NCBI GenBank assembly: GCA_027578815.1
Contig: JANBTH010000170.1
Coordinates: forward strand, 1 to 29,054
DNA: 29,054 nt
Source of the DNA: Coemansia sp. RSA 1804
Lineage: Eukaryota > Kickxellomycota > Kickxellomycetes > Kickxellales > Kickxellaceae
Direction of reading: 5' to 3'
Shown here: positions 22,901 to 29,054 of the stretch, piece after piece
How the letters are laid out: each line of letters begins with the position of its first letter
Numbering within the stretch: position 1 is the first letter of the stretch
Translations under genes and position numbers: made by a program
The notes under the pieces: model-generated
Seen by the model: only the letters and a program-made list of their open reading frames with translations
What the model was told of the DNA's origin: nothing
Databases searched by the model: none

Positions 22901-23160
22901 GGCGGATGCATCGGAGCCAAGGAAACCGACTGGCGAGAGATGGAAAGCGGAGACTGCGACGAACACGCACGCACTGGATCGTACGCAGCGGAACGGCAAA
23001 CGTAGTGCGGAGCGGATTCGGGAGAGTGCGGAGCGGATGTAGTGTTCTGGTGTGGAAGTAGAGCGTGTGCTGTCTCAGGCACCGACATTGAAGAAGGTGT
23101 GCGGACGAGATGCAGGCGATGGGAGTGATATGTGTGGAAGCTCTTTGGGCTGCTGCCCAT
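19926..23160 (-). CDS. trihelix (Myb/SANT-like) DNA-binding protein, three exons
   Basis: Likely nuclear DNA-binding protein of 812 residues. Exons 22111-23160, 21720-21838 and 19926-21195 join in frame (1050, 119 and 1270 bases). The DNA-binding domain spans about 285-375: FWNHYETGLLVQLWLEFE, VWAQLAQRL, then VRECRIKWKNMWAKHR at the end of exon 1, continuing in exon 2 with LDAKLREFPHFSQF, the FP.F ending typical of trihelix domains (Myb_DNA-bind_4). The rest is low complexity: Gln/His tracts at about 140-156, alternating HQ/YQ at about 183-200, Ser-rich stretches, an ASASAS run and a final AEAEAEAE run. The region around 'GVIEQMWALANTSSSAEISAVAQHIMG' looks like ordered helices of unknown role and is given only by its ends, GVIEQMW and AQHIMG. 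Start: first Met after an in-frame TAG. Targets unknown. The exon structure is inferred and well constrained. Confidence 0.82.
19972..19997 (-). repeat. GCTTCG repeat encoding an alternating Ala-Glu tail
   Basis: Four hexamer units near the 3' end of the trihelix gene, read as alternating Glu and Ala close to the C-terminus. A second alternating run (Ala-Ser) is encoded at about 21135-21153 at the start of the same exon. Confidence 0.8.
21196..21719 (-). other. intron 2 of the trihelix gene
   Basis: 524 bases with donor GTAAGT, acceptor TTTCTTTGTAG and a CTAAT branch-like site at 21231-21235, 36 bases from the acceptor. Joining GA to A forms Glu390 and opens a 422-codon frame; the other two frames after this acceptor stop within ten codons. 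Confidence 0.85.
21839..22110 (-). other. intron 1 of the trihelix gene
   Basis: 272 bases with donor GTAAGT directly after the Arg codon that ends WAKHR, and acceptor CTGTAG. Splicing in phase 0 continues the trihelix domain into exon 2. Without splicing the frame stops after four more codons. Confidence 0.85.
22563..22608 (-). repeat. hexanucleotide repeat encoding alternating HQ/YQ
   Basis: Eight or so copies of GGTACT/GGTGCT on the + strand, read on the minus strand as CAG with CAC or TAC, giving His-Gln then Tyr-Gln alternation. It lies in exon 1 of the trihelix gene. Confidence 0.85.
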
Positions 23161-23502
23161 TTGTCTTACCGTCTTGCGCTGTCGGTCTGGCGAATGTGCC
23201 TTTGACTACACCAAAGGCAGATGAATAAGAATAGTATAAAGGATGTGTGTTGTGGTTGAATGTGCCTGTTCTGGTGGTCTTATTCTGGAGGGCGATCCAC
23301 GCCACGACCAGATCTATTTATGTGTTAGACAGCGGATGGGGGCGGATCTAGTAGTTTCTGCTGCTGCTATTATTATATCTGCTCTCGTTGCTGATGCGAC
23401 CAAAGCACAGCAAGTCCCGTACACACACAAGGCACAAATGCGGTGATCTAATGTGTGCGGGTGTGCTTGGGATGAGCCTGGATGCTTGTCAGCAAAGTCC
23501 GC

Positions 23503-23533
23503 TGGATGGATGAGTGGATAGATGAATAGATGG
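23503..23533. repeat. GATG/GGATA degenerate tetranucleotide repeat
   Basis: A run of GGATGGATGAGTGGATAGATGAATAGATGG type. A close relative lies at 24792-24824 (GGGTAGATGAATGAATGGATGGG). Both sit in the gene-free region. Confidence 0.6.
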
Positions 23534-23795
23534 CTCTCCTGAAAAAAACAGACAGCCAGCAGCCTATTATTCTGGAATGTACACGTGTGGCAAAGCGGGG
23601 AGGGAGTAAGAATAGGGAAGATTTAGGATTTTGGCACAAGAACACGGATACAATAGAACAGAAACAGACGGGTTCGCTAGCAGGAGCCGCTGGATGTAAG
23701 GGGAGGAACAGAGAAGAGAAAGACCATTTACTGGTGCGATGTAGTTTGTGAACAACAAGACCAGAAGAACTAAGACGGCGGCAGCAGAAACAGAA

Positions 23796-23815
23796 GCAGC
23801 AGCAGCAGCAGCAGC
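23796..23815. repeat. GCA trinucleotide repeat
   Basis: Nearly seven uninterrupted GCA units in the gene-free region, preceded by interrupted copies from 23780. No supported open frame uses it. Confidence 0.75.
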
Positions 23816-24510
23816 GGCTGGTTGGTGCAGAAAAACGAGCCGCGCGTACAAATAGCCAGCAACAAGTGCATGTATGTAGATATCACCCGTGTCGGCAACA
23901 AACCCGCCACAAAGGAGGGGCAAGACATGCATCATCCAGGGCGGCGGATGAACGCAAGAATGGAAATCAAACACCACCACTGCCTTGCAAAAAAAGATGA
24001 AAATAGAAAATAGAAAATAAAACCTCATGCAGAAACCTGCCCAAGCGCCAGACCAAAGCAAGAGCCAAAGCCAAGATCAAGGCATGTGCATGCGATCCAC
24101 CCAAGCAGAGCCACCACGGGTGTTGCAGGGGGGTAGAGACGCCAGCCCACTTCAGCACACTTGGCAAATCCCTGCCTTTGCCGCTCGGCGCTATCTGGAT
24201 TGCGCGTGCTGCAGATCGCCCGGCTCCTTCATATATGCTTTGCCACCAGAGCTGCAACTCTCTCGTCCCTGTTGCCACTCTTTCCTTTTTCTGTTGGGAT
24301 GTCTGCGCTGAAGCTACGCTTCTTGCGTCTTGGAAAGCAAAGACGGGCAGTTTCTGCAGGCGGCGCGGTCTGGTGGCGAGGAATGACAGATGTCATCCAA
24401 CGCAGCAGCAGCGCAAAACAGCAAGCACGCATCCTCACCTTTGTGCATAAATATGTGGATACATGCTGATTTCCAGCGGGACCGCCAAACCTTGCTCCGC
24501 CATCCAGCCC

Positions 24511-24550
24511 AAATCTCAAGACTCAAATCTTAAGGCTCAAAGCCTGAAGC
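24511..24550. repeat. 14-base imperfect tandem repeat
   Basis: AAATCTCAAGACTC at 24511-24524 is followed by AAATCTTAAGGCTC at 24525-24538 and a decayed third unit, AAAGCCTGAAGC. It lies in the gene-free region and its function is unknown. Confidence 0.6.
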
Positions 24551-24645
24551 ATCGTCACTGCCGCATCTGACTGGTCAAGGCAAGGCTCTGTGGCTCAGTC
24601 TGCACCCTGCTGATGCAAGATACATGGTGCCAGGGATGTCAAAAA

Positions 24646-24657
24646 ATGCTATAGCAT
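24646..24657. promoter_or_regulatory. 12-base perfect palindrome flanked by GATGTC direct repeats
   Basis: ATGCTATAGCAT is fully symmetric. GATGTC occurs on both sides at 24635-24640 and 24661-24666. Such symmetry can mark a dimeric protein site, but no specific factor is recognised. Confidence 0.3.
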
Positions 24658-25429
24658 GGCGATGTCATCCGAAACAAAGCAGTGTCGCCGCATACCTTCA
24701 GGAAACACTTTTCATCATGACATCAAAGATCTAATTGAGTCTGATCAGACAAGAGCTGGCATCCAGAATAATGGCTGCTGATGCACTAGTGTGGACGAAT
24801 GGGTAGATGAATGAATGGATGGGTGTCATGCAGAGTGAAGAATAAAGAAGTAGGGAGAAAGGCAGTGGGAAGAGATAATACGAGACCTGGTAGCGCCAAT
24901 GCAGATAAAAACACTGGTGCAGCAAATATATCCACAACATATCATGATTGCTTCTGCTAGATAGATAGTAGACAAGAAGCAGAAACATCCCGCTGAATGC
25001 TAATGACGGCCATGGCATGCATATGCAAAATGGGCTCCTGAAAGAAACGCTTGCAATTGCAATCAGAATCAACATCATCAAGACCAACATCCACTGCCAA
25101 CTGGATGCCGCTGTGCCAATGTGCACCAGAACCATCAGCCTCGCCTTTGAAAGAGAAAGAGGGTCTGCTTGATGCTAGATCCTTGAAGGCCTAGGTTTCT
25201 GTTTCAAGAAGAATGTGCAATTGATGCTTCTGATATGAACGAGGTGCAACATGTGCAGTCTGCCTGCATGTATGTAGGAAGCAGCAACCATCTGTGGTGT
25301 GAGAATGGGTGTGAGAAGATATGGAAAGGGCAGTTCGAGTCAGTCGCTGTTGTCTGCTCCGACATCACTGGTGCCAACGCCGATGCCAACTCCAATAGCA
25401 TTGACACCAGTACTGAAATTGCATTAAAT

Positions 25430-25455
25430 TATAAACACCTTTGTCGGTGTTTATA
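25430..25455. promoter_or_regulatory. perfect 10-base inverted repeat with forkhead-like cores
   Basis: TATAAACACC and GGTGTTTATA are exact reverse complements separated by six bases (TTTGTC). Each arm contains ATAAACA, which fits the forkhead-factor core RYMAAYA. It could be a paired binding site or an RNA hairpin. It lies in the gene-free region upstream of the trihelix gene. Confidence 0.4.
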
Positions 25456-26520
25456 CTAACCTTGGTATGGTCTTCTGTCCAGCAGCCAGACACGAGTAAT
25501 AGTGAAGCACAGTCGTAGTACAAGCCAGAAAGGTCTTGTCTTGCAAGCTTTCACAATATATGAAACGGACGTCAGAGAAGAGAGAATGACTACAGAACAC
25601 GCTGGCTGGCTGGTTCGTTTGCTTTCGCGTTTGCGTTTACGTGTAGCGTATAGCGTTATAACAAATTATATGTGGCTGGTCTTGCAATGAGCAAGCAGGA
25701 AAGATAAAGAAAAAGTTAAGAGGCAAAAGTATGAAGCAAGGGAGAGGGGAGTTCCATAGACAGCGAGAAGGCAAGGAACCAGGTGGACTTTTAAAGCAAG
25801 CAAACGCCGGAGCTGGGCGCCAACAAAAGGGTGGCAAGCGACAAGACGGCACTTGGCTACCCCGGACGCACAGGCAACAGCGGAGCAATACAGGCCATCC
25901 ACGAATACAAGACGTGAAGAGGCAGACAAAGCATGTTGCGAGGATTTGGACCAAGCAAAAGCAATCTCAGCGTGCAGGATATAGTAATCCCATGTATTCA
26001 GCAGCAAATGTCTTTGTCCGGCCTCGGCCTTGTTTCCCATTCAGCAGCAGCAGCGGCAGCAGCCCAGCGTGTCCCGCCCCCAGCAAACCTTGGCCACCTG
26101 CTGCTGCACTTTGAAGAAATGCACAACCACTCCACAAACAAGCGCATTTGTTGTGATTGTTAATACTCTTCTCTGGCAAGCATTGGCGTGGGTGCGTGCG
26201 CCTACAACCACGCCTGATTGTTTGGCAGCCGCTGTGATTGCTTCGTCCTCCAGAAGATCTCCTTCCTCTTCGGGAAAGGCTGGTCGTGCGCGGGGATGGC
26301 CTTCCGGCAAAATGCACGCACCCACGCCGCTCTCCGTATTCGCCGGAGTCCAAGGCGATGATGGGCTTCTGTTTGTCGTTTCTGTTGCCAATCCGACTTT
26401 TTCCTTTTCAACAAGGAAAGCCTTGCCAGAAACAAAAAAAGAAAATGGCCTCTCATTGCATTTCATTATCTCTATAATCTCCACAGCCCTCATGCACTTG
26501 GACTTCATTTTAAAACAATA

Positions 26521-28853
26521 GCAGCTGCCAATACATTGCTTTTTTAATTTTCTAGTGCTTGCTGACGTTTCCCAAATTGGTCTTTTGCTTTTAGCGACGT
26601 TTTTATGTTTACACTCGTTTTATTTTTCAGCGCTAACACTGCGAGTTATGTCAAAGAAACGCATGCTGCTTTGGCAGCGGCCATCTCGTGGTTGCTTCTG
26701 GTAGTTCCCTACTCTCTGGAAACAAACTAAAAAATCGATTCTTGCTGTCTTGAGTTTTTCTATGCTATTTCAATCATGTTTTGCTAATAACCAGATAACG
26801 TTCATAGACAAGCAAAGCACTGTTTTCAGTTCTATTACATGGTATTTACAATATCCCACAGCCCATAGGAACCTTCGGTCTTTTTGTTTTGTCTTTACAG
26901 CAACACAACAAAGAACATTCACATGTAAACAGTTGTTCTCCAAAAAACCAATACGACAACAACAGATTGCTATTAACAAAATGCTTGATTCTAATGCAGA
27001 CCGTAAGCTTTGTATTGATATGCATACGAGAAATGGCACATGTATAGTCTATTGACATGGTTAAAACACCAATCGCTACAGGGTCTATGACATTATTTCG
27101 TATTCTCAAGCTTATTTTTAAAAAGGAACTCTTTTTTGGCGCTGTTTACTGAATTTGGATTCTATCCGAGTGGGGAGCAGATATATGTAGGCGTATTGTG
27201 AATGTTGCAATATATTGGAAGCCGCTGTATTATTTTTGTTGTGTAAATATTTTACCTGTGACTTGTGCCATTGTTTCAATTGTTGCCAAGAGAAAGAAGA
27301 TAAAATTTTTAATACATGTCAAGAATTTACAGACGCATTGACAGCAAAACACTTTGTTTTCTTCTAGTAGTATCTGACTCTCAAACAGAATGCAGGTTGG
27401 ATCCAACATCTCATGTGTTTTCGACTTGCTTGAGTATTGAGGCATGTGAGGATTCGCTATGTAGAACAAGCAAAAATAAAATAGTATTATGTGAAAGCAG
27501 TTGGAGAAGGCAAAGGCTGGATGGAATATAATGAGGAGGAGTGGACAGATCGACTCCACACTCCTTATGCAGCGGACACCCACACAAACTCCGTGTGCAA
27601 AACAAAAAAGTTCACGCGTAGTATGCATATGTCCCTTACATGCGTGCATACATTCAACTGGGCGTGCATGGCGCTTTTATGTTATTTTTAAAATTTTCTC
27701 TCTCCATACATCACGCTGGCAGCAATATGGTCAGCAGTTCACAAAGAACAGAACAATACATTGCGCATAAACAAGTAAAGAAATAAAAGAACTAAAAGGC
27801 AAGGCGCTGACGCTACTCTGCGCTGTGCAAGAAAACAAGCGTCTGTGCGTTGAGAGCCTGTCAATTTAGCGATATACTGCTCACAAGAAAACGGAGCACT
27901 GTGCACATCAATGCGCAATATACCAGAATGCAATATCCACTGTGGTTGTTGTAATGAAGCTTTTGCAGGACAAACGTGGTGAGTGGCATACAGAAAGGAT
28001 AACAGATAATTATGGCTCAAGACTTTTGCAATCCGACTGAATCGGCCAAGTATTGTGCATTGAAAGACAGAGCTCACAATTGCCATTGGAACAGTCATCG
28101 ATATTCCAATGCAACCAATCCTGCCCCTACAAGCAGAGACAGACGCATCTGAAATTGATACTACCAAGCTACATTCCAAAGACACACGATACTTCAATCC
28201 AAATGCTTTTGTGTTTCAGTATTCTAACAGTTGTGTAATTTTATTAGACCAGCTCACAACAATTGGGCAGGGTTTGAATATAACAATATCATGTCCATTT
28301 CTATACACAAAAAAGCAAGACTAACAGTAGCAGATTCAAGGTGCAGGAAACCACTGATAAAGTTCTCTCGCTTTTTATTATTCAAACTGCCATATCCCAC
28401 CGAAAATAAAAGAATCTTACAGACAAATAGTTTGTCAACTCGAATTGAATTGTCCCCATAGCAAAAACAAACAAATAAAAAGGATTAGAACAGCGTCGTT
28501 CTGCTTGTAGCTAAACAAAATGAAGCTTGATGCTGAGTGGCTAGCAGCAATATAAAGCACAAACCAGACCACCACAGTAGATGTACCGCACGGTCTACAT
28601 GTAATCAATGGCGCGCTTGGAACAACACAGCACAGTACCAGCACAGCACCAGCGCCTCTTTTATTTCGTTCTCGTTTTGGTTTCTTGCTCCACACTAAGC
28701 CATTGTCACCAGATGCAGACCAAAGACGCCTTCACATTCCACATTTACTGCATTTAAAAATAAAGGCAGCATATTCAAATATCCATTGTTGACCAAATGA
28801 GCAATTTCAGTTATATGCAGCACATTAGCACACAATAAGTAAAAGATGCAACA
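26521..28853. other. AT-rich region without a recognisable gene
   Basis: 2.3 kb of AT-rich sequence. Open frames up to 152 codons occur on the minus strand (27230-27649, 27739-28197), but they are rich in Cys, Phe, Leu and Ile in the pattern expected from translated AT-rich spacer and match no family. A CAGCACAGTACCAGCACAGC-type simple repeat lies at about 28620-28650. I see no RNA gene or transposon ends. Confidence 0.6.
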
Positions 28854-29054
28854 ATGGAGAGCTACAACAGAGGATGCAATGTCCGAAATGCTAGACAGAA
28901 GCCGAGGGAGCAACCTAATAACAGACATAGATGCCGACAGGACATGGAAATAAGTACCGAAATTGTTGTTGCTGTTGCTGTTGGTGGTGATGGCGGCAGA
29001 AAGAAAGCAAAGAGACAGGCTTTAGGCAGACGACCAGAAGGCACCAGCAAAGGT
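28854..29054 (+). CDS. possible 5' end of a gene running off the window (unrecognised)
   Basis: From ATG at 28854 a + strand frame stays open for 67 codons to the window edge, while local GC rises after the AT-rich spacer. It begins MESYNRG, is rich in Arg, Asn and Gln, has a second Met at 28944, a short VVVAVAVGGDGG run, then a basic stretch (RKKAKR). No domain is recognised. The start context is unremarkable and chance is a real alternative, since an overlapping minus-strand frame is also open over the same bases. Confidence 0.2.
   Translation, partial: MESYNRGCNVRNARQKPREQPNNRHRCRQDMEISTEIVVAVAVGGDGGRKKAKRQALGRRPEGTSKG

Larger units (their letters stand above)
23161..26520. other. 3.4-kb region of moderate GC without a recognisable gene
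   Basis: This lies upstream of the minus-strand trihelix gene and should hold its promoter and any untranslated exon. Open frames here reach 163 codons, but they overlap on both strands and show no known domain or conserved motif. The densest case is 25930-26520, where three frames are open at once. Simple repeats are frequent: GATG-type repeats near 23503 and 24792, GCA repeats at 23796-23815, AAAATAG repeats near 24000, and a 14-base tandem repeat at 24511. Palindromes occur at 24646 and 25430. A spliced small gene or a non-coding RNA cannot be excluded. Confidence 0.55.

Noticed and set aside
22185..22970. 261-codon minus-strand frame overlapping exon 1 of the trihelix gene
   Set aside because: It is an out-of-frame reading of the repeat-rich exon (Ser/Thr/Arg runs); the other frame carries the DNA-binding domain and splices correctly.
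23567..24061. 164-codon hydrophobic minus-strand frame, considered as a membrane protein
   Set aside because: It has Ala runs from a GCA repeat and Phe/Leu from pyrimidine-rich sequence, with no conserved motif or clear gene signals.
23503..24824. GATG-type repeats, considered as a CRISPR array or satellite
   Set aside because: No regular repeat-spacer pattern; only two short degenerate microsatellites more than 1 kb apart.
26041..26508. 155-codon minus-strand frame
   Set aside because: It overlaps two other open frames, has no recognised motif and ends in a Cys run from a repeat; kept only as part of the open-frame island finding.
27230..28197. Minus-strand frames of 139 and 152 codons in the AT-rich region
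   Set aside because: Composition is that of translated AT-rich spacer, with no domain and no splice or start context that stands out.
1..29054. tRNA genes, searched by eye through GGTTCGA-type B-box sequences on both strands
   Set aside because: Hits near 22160, 17518 and 25335 lack a matching T-arm stem and A box.

Overview
This window reads as nuclear DNA of a fungus. It carries a fungal-type fatty acid synthase, an AP-2 clathrin adaptor sigma subunit, a GIGYF-type GYF-domain protein, eukaryotic eIF2A and a trihelix/SANT-like DNA-binding protein. All introns found are short GT-AG introns, three of them with CTAAT-like branch sites. The fused single-chain synthase, sparse introns and AT-rich spacers suggest an early-diverging fungus, perhaps Kickxellomycotina or another Zoopagomycota/Mucoromycota lineage. 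That placement is a guess; only 'fungus' is well supported.

Layout. 1-1045 is an AT-rich upstream spacer. 1046-12507 (+) is a two-exon gene for a 3780-residue type I fatty acid synthase in which the yeast Fas1 (beta) and Fas2 (alpha) equivalents form one chain. 12796-13396 (-) is the AP-2 sigma gene, convergent with the synthase; its start codon appears to lie alone on a tiny first exon. 13664-17038 (-) is an uninterrupted 1124-residue GIGYF-like protein. 17618-19432 (-) is eIF2A, 604 residues. 19926-23160 (-) is a three-exon gene for an 812-residue putative transcription factor; I reconstructed its introns by frame and by continuity of the DNA-binding fold. 23161-28853 has no gene I can recognise: the first part (to about 26.5 kb) has moderate GC with many simple repeats and palindromes, the rest is AT-rich. 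At the right edge a short open frame on the + strand (28854 onward) runs out of the window and may be the start of another gene.

How the genes relate. They are housekeeping genes from separate processes (lipid synthesis, endocytosis, translation control, transcription), with no sign of an operon or gene cluster. The one functional echo is that two adjacent same-strand genes, GIGYF-like and eIF2A, both act on translation. The strongest biological point is that the fused synthase ends immediately after the ketoacyl synthase domain. It has no C-terminal phosphopantetheinyl transferase domain, so it should depend on a separate enzyme to activate its carrier protein. I saw no mobile element, CRISPR array, rRNA or tRNA.
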